The notes: generated by a model from the letters alone, not told the origin. Shown: positions 27,450-36,692, counted from the first letter of the stretch. The stretch is DNA of 64,000 nt from an uncultured Aquimarina sp. (GCA_947501475.1 CANMWA010000014.1:1-64000), one strand, 5' to 3'. Numbers and translations are program-made.

Positions 27450-27878
27450 TTAATTTCTAATTCTAAAGTGTTTGTTAAACTTCTTGTTAGCAGGGCTAAT
27501 GAATCTGTTATATTGTACAAAATCAGGAACAAAAAAACCTGGAATACCTTCGCCATCACAATTGTCACACATTTCATCTTCACCAAAGCACTCTGGGCAA
27601 GCCCCTAAAGCTTCTGCCAGATCTTGTGTAAATTCTACTTCTTCTTCAAGTTCTTCTCTTAGGCTATTGATAAGATTAACGAGTTTACTTTGTGTTTTTT
27701 TTAGCTTTATAATTTTACTTTTATAAGCTTTATCTTTGTTTTCGACTAATTCGGCTTCAGGTATTGAGTCACTGTCTGAATCTGTTTGGTTGCTGTCTGT
27801 ATCCATCATTTCCATTAGACTCAAATATTCTTCCCATTCAGGTTTTTGTTTTCTCAAATATGCAATCATTGGATTCAT
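27450..27878 (-). CDS. small unknown protein with double CxxC zinc-knuckle
   Basis: 142 residues. Residues 28-45 are acidic and Ser/Asp rich; residues 50-90 form a coiled-coil-like helix; then C94-P-E-C97 and C104-D-N-C107 (spaced 6) form a DnaJ-like CxxCxG zinc motif. The tail is basic and aromatic (SPANKKFNKHFRI). No signal peptide. It lies between two of the charged proteins of the cluster and may be a chaperone-like or assembly partner. Confidence 0.6.
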   Translation of the reverse strand: MNPMIAYLRKQKPEWEEYLSLMEMMDTDSNQTDSDSDSIPEAELVENKDKAYKSKIIKLKKTQSKLVNLINSLREELEEEVEFTQDLAEALGACPECFGEDEMCDNCDGEGIPGFFVPDFVQYNRFISPANKKFNKHFRIRN

Positions 27879-27906
27879 CTCGCCCTATTTTATATTTGGA
27901 TTAATA

Positions 27907-28770
27907 TTAGGCACTATATTCTTCGATAAGTGCTTCAATTCTTTCCTCTCTTTCTTCTGGATTATTGATTACCAATTCGCCATAATCATCAACCAAATAC
28001 TCATTATCATCTAGCAAATCATTTTCATAATACTCTGCTATAATCCCTTCAGTTAAATAGTTAATAGCTTCTACAGCTTCTAAGAAATCGTAATCGCTTT
28101 CTGCGATATTTTCTGTTGGAATATTGCTATTTGCTCGGCCAAAAAGCTGTGCTTGGAACCCTGGATTGTTTACTATGTTTGATAGTACTGCTGGCGAATT
28201 TTCTACATGCTCTTCAACATCTTCTCGATATCTAGGTCTTATTGGATTTCTGGAAGCATATCGATTGGCAGCTCGTAATGCATGTCGACCTGCTCCTCTA
28301 ACGTGTCTTCTAGTATTTCTCCATGCATTTCTTAGCTGTGGATTTCTTCTACGTCGTCTTCTTGATGACGTTCTACGTCGTCTTCTACGGGTTTTAAAAT
28401 TAGGAATCCGATCAAGAGCTTTTGATCCTGCTCCTGCTAGATTTCCTGCTAAACCACCTACCATACCACCTAATTGAGGTACGCCAAATGCTGTTCCTAC
28501 AGCGGTACCGATTGGTTGTGCCACTTTAGAAACCACTTTTAATGCCCCAGAGCCTACTTTTTTTGCAAAGTTTCCAATACTTTTCCAAAAACTTTCAGCT
28601 TCTTCAGGTGTCATTTCACCCACTTTTTCAATCAAAAAATCATCAATTATTTCTTCTGATGATTCACCTACTTCAGGTTGAAAAATATAGCGGACTGCAT
28701 CATAAAAATCTTGCTCACTAAATGACTCTCCATGATATACTTCTTGATATAAACTCATAATACAATTCAT
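27907..28770 (-). CDS. unknown protein with glycine-zipper and Arg-rich segments
   Basis: 287 residues from ATG 28770; ATG 28758 (MSLYQEVYHGE) is an equally good start. Residues 1-60 are acidic and aromatic. Residues 62-120 are Ala/Gly-rich with a glycine-zipper look (SGALKVVSKVAQPIGTAVGT, then LGGMVGGLAGNLAGAG). Residues 125-200 are heavily Arg-rich (RRRRRRTSSRRRRRR and more). The C-terminal 60 residues are acidic. No family is recognised. It is the first gene of the seven-gene operon. A membrane-interacting or DNA-binding role would fit the composition. Confidence 0.6.
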   Translation of the reverse strand: MNCIMSLYQEVYHGESFSEQDFYDAVRYIFQPEVGESSEEIIDDFLIEKVGEMTPEEAESFWKSIGNFAKKVGSGALKVVSKVAQPIGTAVGTAFGVPQLGGMVGGLAGNLAGAGSKALDRIPNFKTRRRRRRTSSRRRRRRNPQLRNAWRNTRRHVRGAGRHALRAANRYASRNPIRPRYREDVEEHVENSPAVLSNIVNNPGFQAQLFGRANSNIPTENIAESDYDFLEAVEAINYLTEGIIAEYYENDLLDDNEYLVDDYGELVINNPEEREERIEALIEEYSA

Positions 28771-29211
28771 TAAATGTTAATAATAAAATTTCATCGAACC
28801 CAAATTGTGCACCATTTGGGTAGTATCAAATTTCAAAATCATAAAGGGATATTACTAAAGTCAAAAAACTGTTTTTTTATGTGAAAATCCCCCAAATATA
28901 AAAGGAGTAAACACCCCAATATTTATAAGCTAAAGTGCTGGTGTCAACCCCGTATTTTATCCTAAATTTGATGAGGGAAAACCATATACATAAAACCATA
29001 TTTATTGGTATATTGAGTATTGCAGAGTTTTGGTTAAAAAAATGAATTTTACTATGGAAATGTAGTACGATTTTTGATGACAATTGGTTTTTTAGAAAAC
29101 AGATTATCGGTGTATAAGACCATTAATCGAATATTGTTATGAAAAATTGAAAAAATAATAAAATTATGACCATAGATTTTGTTAATTTTATGTTTCAAAA
29201 TTATGCTAGAT
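28771..29211. other. divergent upstream region of the unknown operon and the M48 gene
   Basis: 441 bp, AT-rich, between two divergent genes. CCCAAAT (28799-28805) and ATTTGGG (28814-28820) form an inverted repeat around TGTGCACC, about 30 bp before the first operon gene, where an operator would sit. I see no other structure and no small gene I would defend. Confidence 0.5.
28799..28820. promoter_or_regulatory. operator-like inverted repeat upstream of the seven-gene operon
   Basis: Seven-base arms CCCAAAT and ATTTGGG are perfectly complementary with an 8-nt spacer that itself contains GTGCAC. Position is just upstream of the first gene of the operon. Confidence 0.4.
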
Positions 29212-30033
29212 ATGAATATCAAAAAATCAATAATTTTAGTTGGATCATTTCTGTTATTATCCTCTTGTGCTACTAATCCATTTACTGGTAAGCAGACATT
29301 AGCTTTGGTACCAAATTCTCAGATATTACCGATGGCTTTTCAGCAGTATAATCAGTTCTTGGGAGAGAATAAAGTAGTAACTGGGACTTCAGATGCCCAA
29401 ATGATCACTAGAGTAGGGCAAAAGATCGCTAAAGCTTCAGAACGTTGGTTAAATGCCAATGGATACCAAGGATATCTTAAAGATTATAAATGGGAATATA
29501 ACCTTGTCGATGATAAGACCGTTAATGCTTGGTGTATGCCAGGAGGTAAAATTGTATTCTATACAGGTATTTTACCCATAGCCAAAGATGAAACAGGGAT
29601 AGCAGCTATAATGGGGCATGAAGTCGCCCATGCACTCGCAAATCATGGACAACAACGAATGAGTGCAGGTCAGTTACAACAAGTAGCAGGAACTGCGACT
29701 GCTATTGCAGTAAGTGGAAAAGATCAAAAAACTCAACAAATAGTTGGTACCGCTTTTGGATTAGGTAGTCAGTTTGGCGTGATGTTACCATTTAGTAGAA
29801 GTCATGAAACCGAAGCAGATCGCATAGGGTTACAACTAATGGCAATCGCTGGATATAATCCAGATGAAGCTGCAAATTTATGGAGACGTATGAAAGCTAA
29901 TAGTGGAGGGCAAGCACCACCCGAGTTTATGAGTACGCATCCATCAAGTGATACTCGTATTAATAATCTTACGGCATGGGCTCCTGCAGCAAGAGCCGAG
30001 GCACGTAAATTTGGGATTACTTCCTTTAAATAA
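29212..30033 (+). CDS. M48 family zinc metalloprotease lipoprotein
   Basis: 273 residues from ATG 29212; an upstream ATG at 29179 adds 11 residues before a clear lipoprotein signal and is less likely. The lipobox is LLLSSC (C19). The M48 site is H136-E137-V-A-H140 with downstream E201 (SHETEAD). It is similar to the BepA/LoiP type of periplasmic peptidases, which clear misfolded outer-membrane proteins, and length suits this. It is a single gene with a strong terminator. Confidence 0.88.
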   Translation: MNIKKSIILVGSFLLLSSCATNPFTGKQTLALVPNSQILPMAFQQYNQFLGENKVVTGTSDAQMITRVGQKIAKASERWLNANGYQGYLKDYKWEYNLVDDKTVNAWCMPGGKIVFYTGILPIAKDETGIAAIMGHEVAHALANHGQQRMSAGQLQQVAGTATAIAVSGKDQKTQQIVGTAFGLGSQFGVMLPFSRSHETEADRIGLQLMAIAGYNPDEAANLWRRMKANSGGQAPPEFMSTHPSSDTRINNLTAWAPAARAEARKFGITSFK

Positions 30034-30074
30034 TCGTAAACTTTATTTTCTTAAAAAGATTATACCTATTTTAG

Positions 30075-30110
30075 AAGCTGTTCTGAAAAAAAACAGAGCA
30101 GCTTTTTTAA
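30075..30110 (+). terminator. intrinsic terminator after the M48 gene
   Basis: AAGCTGTTCTG (30075-30085) pairs with CAGAGCAGCTT (30094-30104) with one wobble, around an A-rich loop, and is followed by a run of T. It sits 42 bp after the stop codon. Confidence 0.8.
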
Positions 30111-30139
30111 TTTAGTTTGATTAGCTATTTCACATAGAT

Positions 30140-31462
30140 ATGAGTAAAACACTACCTAAAGGGCATAAAAAATTATTAAATGCATGGGCATTTTATGATT
30201 GGGCCAACTCTGTATATAACTTAACAATCTCATCCGCGATATTTCCAATTTTCTGGGGAGCATTGACTATAATGAGAAATGATCAAGGAGATATCATAAA
30301 TGACACCGTACAATTTTTAGGATATAATTTTAATAATGATTCATTAATTAGTTATGTAACAGCCTTAGCTTTTTTAACAGTTTCAATAATAAGTCCTTTA
30401 CTCTCTGGTATTGCAGATTATGTAGGTAACAAAAAGAACTTCTTAAAGTTTTTCTGCTATTTAGGTGCTGTATCATGTATAGGCCTTTATTGGTTTAGTC
30501 TAGAGCACCTATGGTTTGGGTTATTATGCTACTTTTTTGCATTAATTGGCTTTTGGGCGAGTTTAGTATTTTACAATTCATATTTACCAGATATTGCCTT
30601 CCCTGAACAACAAGATGCAATTAGCGCCAAAGGATATTCATTAGGATATGTTGGTAGTGTTATTCTACTGATTATTAACCTTGTTATGATTATGAAGTTT
30701 GAGTGGTTTGGTTTTGAAGATGAAGGAGTACCAACCAGATTATCTTTTATTATGGTTGGAGTTTGGTGGATAGGGTTTAGCCAATACACATATTATTATT
30801 TGCCCAAAGGGAATAAAAAAGATGTACTTACAAAAGCAGTTGTTTTTAATGGCTTTAAAGAATTGAAAATGATCTGGAAAGCACTTCAAAAGGATATTAG
30901 GCTTCGTAGATATCTTAGTGCATTTTTTGTATATAGTATGGCTGTGCAAACGATCATGCTTATTGCTACCTATTTCGGAATTGAAGAACTTGATTGGGGA
31001 GAACAAAATGCCACTACAGGGTTAATTATTAGTATTTTGTTAATTCAACTTGTTGCTGTGGCAGGTGCTTACTTTACCTCTAAAGCTTCGGCAAAGTTTG
31101 GCAACATAAAAACATTAATCACAATTAATTTTATTTGGATAGGTATTTGTGTATTTGCATACACAATTACTACACCTTATGAATTTTATATAACAGCAGC
31201 AATTGTTGGATTAGTGATGGGGGGGATACAAGCTCTTTCAAGATCGACATATTCAAAATTTTTACCAGAAAATGCTGTAGACACCGCTTCATATTTTAGT
31301 TTTTATGATGTATCTGAAAAAATTGGGATTGTAATCGGTATGTTCTCATACGGTATTATTGCGCAAATGACAGGAAGTGTTCGCTATTCTATTTTATTTT
31401 TAATATTATTTTTTGTAGTAGGTCTCATTCTTTTATTTAGAGTACCTAGGACAAAACCATAA
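30140..31462 (+). CDS. UMF1-family MFS transporter
   Basis: 440 residues with about 12 membrane helices. The marker ILNAWAFYDWANSVYNLTIS-like entry (here NAWAFYDWANSVYNLTI), FWASLVFYNSYLPDIA and GGIQALSRSTYSKFLPE are typical of UMF1/Atg22-like transporters, a branch of the major facilitator superfamily. Bacterial members are of unknown substrate; they are thought to export amino acids or similar solutes. It stands alone, between two terminators. Confidence 0.88.
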   Translation: MSKTLPKGHKKLLNAWAFYDWANSVYNLTISSAIFPIFWGALTIMRNDQGDIINDTVQFLGYNFNNDSLISYVTALAFLTVSIISPLLSGIADYVGNKKNFLKFFCYLGAVSCIGLYWFSLEHLWFGLLCYFFALIGFWASLVFYNSYLPDIAFPEQQDAISAKGYSLGYVGSVILLIINLVMIMKFEWFGFEDEGVPTRLSFIMVGVWWIGFSQYTYYYLPKGNKKDVLTKAVVFNGFKELKMIWKALQKDIRLRRYLSAFFVYSMAVQTIMLIATYFGIEELDWGEQNATTGLIISILLIQLVAVAGAYFTSKASAKFGNIKTLITINFIWIGICVFAYTITTPYEFYITAAIVGLVMGGIQALSRSTYSKFLPENAVDTASYFSFYDVSEKIGIVIGMFSYGIIAQMTGSVRYSILFLILFFVVGLILLFRVPRTKP

Positions 31463-31637
31463 AAAAACACTAATAAACTTCTAATAACGAGTGTTTAACA
31501 TAATTTCCTCGTGTTTTTTTGTATTTCATCTAAATTCAATTACTTAATTTATGATATAAGGAAATGTTATTTTGAAATATAATAATATTGGAAACGTTAA
31601 CGTTATTAGCTACTTTTATAAAATAAAACTTATAACC

Positions 31638-32117
31638 ATGAAAAAACTTATCTTAGTGTTAGTTGTTGCTATGCTGGCTTCATGCAGTGCACCTCAAAAA
31701 ACAGTTATTGCTGCCAAAAAAACCTTAAAAGGAGAATGGTCGCTTGATAACATTACTTATGACCGTTCGGGGATATTCGAAGTAAACCTATATAATGATG
31801 CATCTGCAGAATGTTTTACGGGTAGTACTTGGAAATTTATACCTAACAATAATACAGGTAAATATGAAGTAAATCAAAGCAGTTGTGTTTCTACTGGAGC
31901 CCGAAATTTTAGATTTACAATTCCGAAACCAGAAGCAGATGGAGCATACTACTTTATGTTTAAACCGATTAATGAAAAGAAAAAAAGCACAAATAATAAT
32001 GCTGGTTACAGAATGACACTACAACATCTTGATGATGCAACAATGACTTGGGCAATGACCGTAAGTCTTGAAGGTAAACCTTTTGTGATTACAATGAATT
32101 TTAATAAAATACAATAA
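31638..32117 (+). CDS. lipocalin-like lipoprotein
   Basis: 159 residues from ATG 31638; the frame is open further upstream but this start gives a clean lipoprotein signal (VVAMLASC). The mature part resembles the lipocalin-like family of Bacteroidota: LKGEWSLDNITYDRSG, CFTGSTWKFIPNNNTG and YRMTLQHLDDATMTW. It should sit on the periplasmic or outer leaflet. It is followed 16 bp later by an OmpA-like lipoprotein gene, likely co-transcribed. Confidence 0.75.
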   Translation: MKKLILVLVVAMLASCSAPQKTVIAAKKTLKGEWSLDNITYDRSGIFEVNLYNDASAECFTGSTWKFIPNNNTGKYEVNQSSCVSTGARNFRFTIPKPEADGAYYFMFKPINEKKKSTNNNAGYRMTLQHLDDATMTWAMTVSLEGKPFVITMNFNKIQ

Positions 32118-32133
32118 CACTCAAATCTTTAAA

Positions 32134-32829
32134 ATGATGAAAAAGAATCTTAAAAATATAGCGGTTGCTTTGACTGCAGTAGCAATTTTAACGAGTTGTG
32201 ATGCCGTACAAAATGCAAATAATACCCAAAAAGGTGCTGTAATTGGTACGGCAGCCGGAGCTGTACTAGGTGGTATTATTGGAAACAATGTAAAAAAGAA
32301 GAACTCAGCTCTAGGAGCAGTTATTGGTGGAGTAGTAGGTGGTGTTGCCGGTGGTGTTATCGGTAAACAAATGGATAAACAAGCTCAGAAAATTGAATCT
32401 GAGATTCCAGGTGCTGAAGTAACGAGAGTTGGAGAAGGTATTGATGTAGTATTTGACGAAAATAGCGGAGTGTACTTTGCTACAAATAAATCTGATATCA
32501 ATGCAAAATCTAAAACGAACTTAAATAAACTAGCTGGTATATTTAAGGAGTATCCCGATACAAATATTATTGTTGAAGGTCATACAGATAGTACAGGTGA
32601 TGATACTTATAACATGTCATTATCACAGAAAAGAGCTAATGCGGTAACAAATTATTTAGTTTCACAAGGAATAAGTAAAAGCCGTCTTACAACGTATGCA
32701 CATGGCGAGACCTTACCAAAGTATGATAATGCAACTCCTGAAGGGAGAGCAAAAAACAGAAGAGTAGAACTTGGTATCGTTGCTAATGAAAAAATGAAAA
32801 AAGAAGCTCAAGAACAAGTTAAACAATAG
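32134..32829 (+). CDS. OmpA family lipoprotein with glycine zipper (YiaD-like)
   Basis: 231 residues. Lipobox TSC (Cys about 22), a glycine-zipper segment (about 33-83: GAVIGTAAGAVLGGIIG, GAVIGGVVGGVAGGVIG) and an OmpA-like peptidoglycan-binding domain (about 105-220) with FATNKSDI, VEGHTDSTG, LSQKRANAV and the arginine motif NRRVEL. It probably bridges the outer membrane to peptidoglycan. A clean terminator follows. Confidence 0.88.
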   Translation: MMKKNLKNIAVALTAVAILTSCDAVQNANNTQKGAVIGTAAGAVLGGIIGNNVKKKNSALGAVIGGVVGGVAGGVIGKQMDKQAQKIESEIPGAEVTRVGEGIDVVFDENSGVYFATNKSDINAKSKTNLNKLAGIFKEYPDTNIIVEGHTDSTGDDTYNMSLSQKRANAVTNYLVSQGISKSRLTTYAHGETLPKYDNATPEGRAKNRRVELGIVANEKMKKEAQEQVKQ

Positions 32830-32851
32830 TTTTTTTGTAATAACAAATTTA

Positions 32852-32881
32852 AAATCCCGACGATATGATCGGGATTTTTTT
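32852..32881 (+). terminator. intrinsic terminator after the OmpA-like gene
   Basis: AAATCCCGA and TCGGGATTT pair around an 8-nt loop, followed by a run of T, 22 bp after the stop. It separates this gene from the biosynthetic cluster that follows. Confidence 0.85.
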
Positions 32882-32909
32882 GTACTCAATTTTTATGTAC
32901 CTTCATTAC

Positions 32910-34043
32910 ATGAATATACATTCACATATCTTAATTATCGGTGGGGGTTTAGCTGGATTAACCAGCGCAATTCACTTAGCCAAAAAAGGTGTTTCGGTTG
33001 TTTTAATTGAAAAAGATAGTTACCCAAAACATAAGGTATGTGGAGAATATATCTCTAATGAAGTACTACCGTATTTTGATTTTTTGGATATAGATCTAAG
33101 TGTCGTACAACCCACAAAAATTTCAAAATTTTTCATGAGTACACAAAGAGGCAAAACTATTCATAGTACCTTGCCATTAGGTGGTTTTGGAGTGAGTAGA
33201 TATACACTTGACCATTACTTATGGCAAAAGGCTAAATCATTAGGTGTACAACTGATCAATGATCAGGTAATTGATGTTGATTTTAAAAATGACATATTTC
33301 ATATTAAAACAAATGCAAATATAATATTGACCAGTACCTATGTTATCGGAGCTTATGGTAAACGCTCTATACTCGACAAAACCCTAAAACGAGCATTTGC
33401 AGTTAAGAAATCACCATGGTTGGCCGTAAAAGCACATTATAAAGCTAATTTTAATGAAGATACAGTTGCGCTTCATAATTTTAAAGGAGGGTATTGTGGG
33501 CTTTCAAAAGTTGAAAACAATATAGTAAATGCATGTTACTTAGTGAAGTATGCTAATTTTAAAAGATATAAAAACCTAGATGTATTTCAAAAAGATGTAC
33601 TATATGATAATATCTATTTGAATGATTTCTTTGAAAATGCTCAACTTTTGTATGATAAGCCATTAACCATAGCACAGGTGAGCTTTAATAAAAAGAAACC
33701 TGTAGAAGATCATATTTTTATGGTAGGGGATTCAGCAGGACTCATACACCCATTGTGTGGTAATGGTATGGCTATGGCCATACAGAGTTCTAAAATGTTA
33801 TGTACACTTTTAGTTAATAATCACAAAGGAATAGCTACTCTCTCAAGAGCAGAGATCGAAAAACAATACAACAAACAATGGAGTATAGCTTTTTCTAAGC
33901 GGTTATATACCGGACGAATATTACAAAAAGTATTACTCAACGCTAATTTGCAACATCTATCATATAAAATATCGAACATCGTGCCATCTATAGTTCCAAA
34001 AATTATCAAACATACACACGGAGAACCCATTACAGTATGCTAG
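32910..34043 (+). CDS. FAD-dependent oxidoreductase, geranylgeranyl-reductase/hydroxylase type
   Basis: 377 residues from ATG 32910; upstream in-frame ATGs would start inside the terminator loop. The Rossmann entry ILIIGGGLAGLTSAIHLAKK (7-26), the pyrophosphate motif MVGDSAGLIHPLCGNGMAMA and CGEYIS mark a GGR/para-hydroxybenzoate-hydroxylase-like flavoprotein. In Streptomyces a flavoprotein hydroxylase (SrsC) oxidises the product of a neighbouring type III PKS, which is the parallel drawn here. It overlaps the methyltransferase gene by 7 bases and opens the cluster. Confidence 0.8.
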   Translation: MNIHSHILIIGGGLAGLTSAIHLAKKGVSVVLIEKDSYPKHKVCGEYISNEVLPYFDFLDIDLSVVQPTKISKFFMSTQRGKTIHSTLPLGGFGVSRYTLDHYLWQKAKSLGVQLINDQVIDVDFKNDIFHIKTNANIILTSTYVIGAYGKRSILDKTLKRAFAVKKSPWLAVKAHYKANFNEDTVALHNFKGGYCGLSKVENNIVNACYLVKYANFKRYKNLDVFQKDVLYDNIYLNDFFENAQLLYDKPLTIAQVSFNKKKPVEDHIFMVGDSAGLIHPLCGNGMAMAIQSSKMLCTLLVNNHKGIATLSRAEIEKQYNKQWSIAFSKRLYTGRILQKVLLNANLQHLSYKISNIVPSIVPKIIKHTHGEPITVC

Positions 34044-34756
34044 TAGACTTGAAACATAGAAGCGACGAACATGAGCTTATGGATGATCCCAAAATAGAAG
34101 AGAGTGCGTTAAAAAGGGCTTTATCTGATATTTCTCGCGTAAACAAATGGCTAGGAGGCAACATAATTACAATAAATGCAGTACAAAACTTAATTAAACA
34201 AGCAAAACAAACTCAAGAATACACAATACTTGATCTGGGATGCGGAGACGGAGAAATGCTTAGAGAATTAGCAATAGTACTAAGAAAAAAAAGAATACAA
34301 ACGAAGTTGATAGGACTAGATCTTAATGAAAAAAGCATTCAATATGCAAAAAACCTGAGTTCTGAATATCCTGAAATAGAGTTTTTACAACAAAACATAT
34401 TAGATATAAATTCTTCAAAGTTTACTTGTGATATTATTATTTGCACCTTGACCTTGCATCATTTAACTTGTGAAGAAATTAAACAAGTGATAAAAAAAAC
34501 TGTTGAACTAGCATCAATAGGTGTGGTGGTTAATGATCTTCAAAGAAGTAAAATAGCATATTACCTATTTAAACTCTTTAGTTTCTTTTTTATAAATGGA
34601 TATGTTGCAAAAAATGATGGATTGATTTCTATAAAACGTGGATTTAGAAAACAAGAATTAAAACAGTATGCAAAAGATCTTAGATTAAAAGCATATCAAA
34701 TAGATTGGAAATGGGCGTTTAGGTATCGTTGGGTTATTCACACAAAATATATATAA
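34037..34756 (+). CDS. SAM-dependent methyltransferase
   Basis: 239 residues. Class I motif I is plain: ILDLGCGDGEMLRELA; motif II-like GLDLNEKSIQYAK and motif with DIIICTLTLHHLT follow. In clusters with a type III PKS such an enzyme usually O- or C-methylates the alkylresorcinol. The ATG lies inside the end of the oxidoreductase gene, so translation is coupled. The type III PKS gene follows 18 bp later. Confidence 0.8.
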   Translation: MLVDLKHRSDEHELMDDPKIEESALKRALSDISRVNKWLGGNIITINAVQNLIKQAKQTQEYTILDLGCGDGEMLRELAIVLRKKRIQTKLIGLDLNEKSIQYAKNLSSEYPEIEFLQQNILDINSSKFTCDIIICTLTLHHLTCEEIKQVIKKTVELASIGVVVNDLQRSKIAYYLFKLFSFFFINGYVAKNDGLISIKRGFRKQELKQYAKDLRLKAYQIDWKWAFRYRWVIHTKYI

Positions 34757-34774
34757 ATTAAAAAGTAAGGAAAT

Positions 34775-35827
34775 TTGAATGTAAGAATAGCTACAGTAGC
34801 TAAACAATTGCCAGAATATGTGAGAGAAACCAAAGATATAATACCCTTTGTTTCTCAATGGCTCTCTGGGCAAGATGATCGTTTTAGACGTAAAGTAATT
34901 AAGATTTTTGAAAATGCAGCAGTAGATAAGAGATACGGTATCATGAATGCCGAAGAAGTATTTACGTCAACCTCTTTTGAAGAGAAAAATGACATTTATG
35001 TACGAGAGGTTAAGAAATTAGGAACCTCGGTACTTCAAAAAGCGCTAAAAAAGGTAGATTGGGCTGCAAATTCACTAGATTATATAATTACAGTAAGTTG
35101 CACAGGGATAATGATTCCTTCATTAGATGCATATATCATCAATGAACTTCATTTAAAACAAGATATAGTAAGGCTACCCGTTACAGAAATGGGATGCGCA
35201 GCAGGAGTTTCGGGTATTATTTATGCCAGAAATTTTCTTCAAGCAAATCCAGGAAAAAGAGCAGCAGTAATTGCTATAGAATCTCCTACAGCTACCTTTC
35301 AGTTAGATGATTATAGCATGACAAATATGGTGAGTGCAGCAATCTTTGGAGATGGAGCAGCTTGCGCGCTCTTATCTTCAGAAGAAGATGTAGAAGGACC
35401 AAAAATAATAGGAGATGAGATGTACCATTTTTATGATGCTACAAATATGATGGGGTTTAAATTAACAAACGGAGGGTTACAAATGGTACTAGACCCAGAA
35501 GTACCTGCAAAAATTGCAGAACATTTTCCTAATGTAATTCATCCTTTTCTAGAAAAATATAACTTGAAAATTGAAGATATTGACCACCTTATTTTTCATC
35601 CAGGAGGTAAAAAAATTGTACAAACTGTCGAAGAACTTTTTGGCCATTTGGGAAAAAATATTGATGACACTAAAGCAGTTCTGAAAGAATATGGAAACAT
35701 GAGTAGCGCTACCGTACTATATGTATTAGAACGGTTTATGGAAAGAAATCCAGAACCAGGAAAAACTGGATTAATGCTAAGCTTTGGTCCAGGGTTTTCT
35801 GCACAAAGGATATTATTAGAATGGTAA
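34775..35827 (+). CDS. type III polyketide synthase (chalcone/stilbene synthase-like)
   Basis: 350 residues from a TTG at 34775, preceded by TAAGGA at a suitable distance. Catalytic C141 (TEMGCAAGVSG), H275 (FHPGGKK) and N308 (GNMSSA) are all present, as are the C-terminal GFG(P)G-type residues (LSFGPGFSAQ). It condenses malonyl units onto an acyl starter. Beside an ACP/ketosynthase set, a fatty-acyl starter giving an alkylresorcinol, alkylpyrone or related quinone is likely, but the product cannot be read from sequence. Confidence 0.9.
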   Translation: MNVRIATVAKQLPEYVRETKDIIPFVSQWLSGQDDRFRRKVIKIFENAAVDKRYGIMNAEEVFTSTSFEEKNDIYVREVKKLGTSVLQKALKKVDWAANSLDYIITVSCTGIMIPSLDAYIINELHLKQDIVRLPVTEMGCAAGVSGIIYARNFLQANPGKRAAVIAIESPTATFQLDDYSMTNMVSAAIFGDGAACALLSSEEDVEGPKIIGDEMYHFYDATNMMGFKLTNGGLQMVLDPEVPAKIAEHFPNVIHPFLEKYNLKIEDIDHLIFHPGGKKIVQTVEELFGHLGKNIDDTKAVLKEYGNMSSATVLYVLERFMERNPEPGKTGLMLSFGPGFSAQRILLEW

Positions 35828-35900
35828 ATGAGTACATTGACACATAGTAGTAGACTTGAAACGATACAAAACATAACTATAAATAGCTTTAAAACTGGAA

Positions 35901-36692
35901 ATGAGTAACGATTTTAAAGATAAAAATCAATGGGCACTTATTCTTGGCGGAAGCACAGGTTTGGGCCTTGCAACAGCTAAAAAATTAGCATTGCATGGTA
36001 TGAACATCATTGTAGTACATCGCAATCGCAAGAGTGAGTTAGCTGCTATAGATAATGGGTTTGATGATATTAAAAAAATTGGAGCTGATTTATATACCTT
36101 TAATGTCGATCTTTTAAAAGCCGAAAAACGACAAGAAGTACTTACCGAGATTAAAAGAAAAATTGGTAGTGGCCGTATAAAGACATTGATACATAGTGTT
36201 GCAAAAGGTAATCTGAAACCAATGACAGATGCAAAGCATGTGCTAAAGAATGATGATTTTCATTTAACCATAGATGCTATGGCAATTAGTTTGTATGATT
36301 GGGTAAAATCTTGTTTTGAAGCTAATTTGTTTGCAGAAGATACAAGGGTAATTTCCTTTACAAGTGAAGGAAATACAAAAGCGTGGAAGAATTATGCAGC
36401 TGTTTCGGCAGCAAAGGTGGCCTTAGAAGCAATTACACGTAGTATAGCGCTCGAATTTGCTCACTATGGTATTAGAGCTAATTGTTTACAACCAGGCGCC
36501 GTAGACACACAATCACTAAGAATGATCCCAGGACATGAAGAGATTATAGCTCATAGTCTGAAACGAAACCCTTTTAATCGCATTACAACACCCGAAGACG
36601 TAGCTAATGCTGTATATTTATTATGTAAAGATGAAGCCTCATGGATTAATGGATGCATAATCCCAGTAAATGGAGGCGAACATTTAAATTAA
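35901..36692 (+). CDS. SDR enoyl-ACP reductase, FabL-like
   Basis: 263 residues. A classical Rossmann glycine motif (GGSTGLGLATA) opens the protein. The catalytic pair is Y165 and K172, spaced Y-x6-K (NYAAVSAAKVALEA), which marks enoyl reductases (FabI/FabL) rather than FabG-type ketoreductases (Y-x3-K). Overall layout, including AITRSIALEFAHYGI and the NGG end, resembles Bacillus FabL. It would saturate the acyl chain of the ACP-bound starter. No separate ketoreductase is in the cluster; the housekeeping FabG may supply that step. Confidence 0.78.
   Translation: MSNDFKDKNQWALILGGSTGLGLATAKKLALHGMNIIVVHRNRKSELAAIDNGFDDIKKIGADLYTFNVDLLKAEKRQEVLTEIKRKIGSGRIKTLIHSVAKGNLKPMTDAKHVLKNDDFHLTIDAMAISLYDWVKSCFEANLFAEDTRVISFTSEGNTKAWKNYAAVSAAKVALEAITRSIALEFAHYGIRANCLQPGAVDTQSLRMIPGHEEIIAHSLKRNPFNRITTPEDVANAVYLLCKDEASWINGCIIPVNGGEHLN

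Noticed and set aside
21670..28770. tailed prophage or contractile injection system
   Set aside because: Lysozyme-like and structural-looking proteins suggest a phage, but no terminase, portal, tail, sheath or baseplate gene and no integrase is present.
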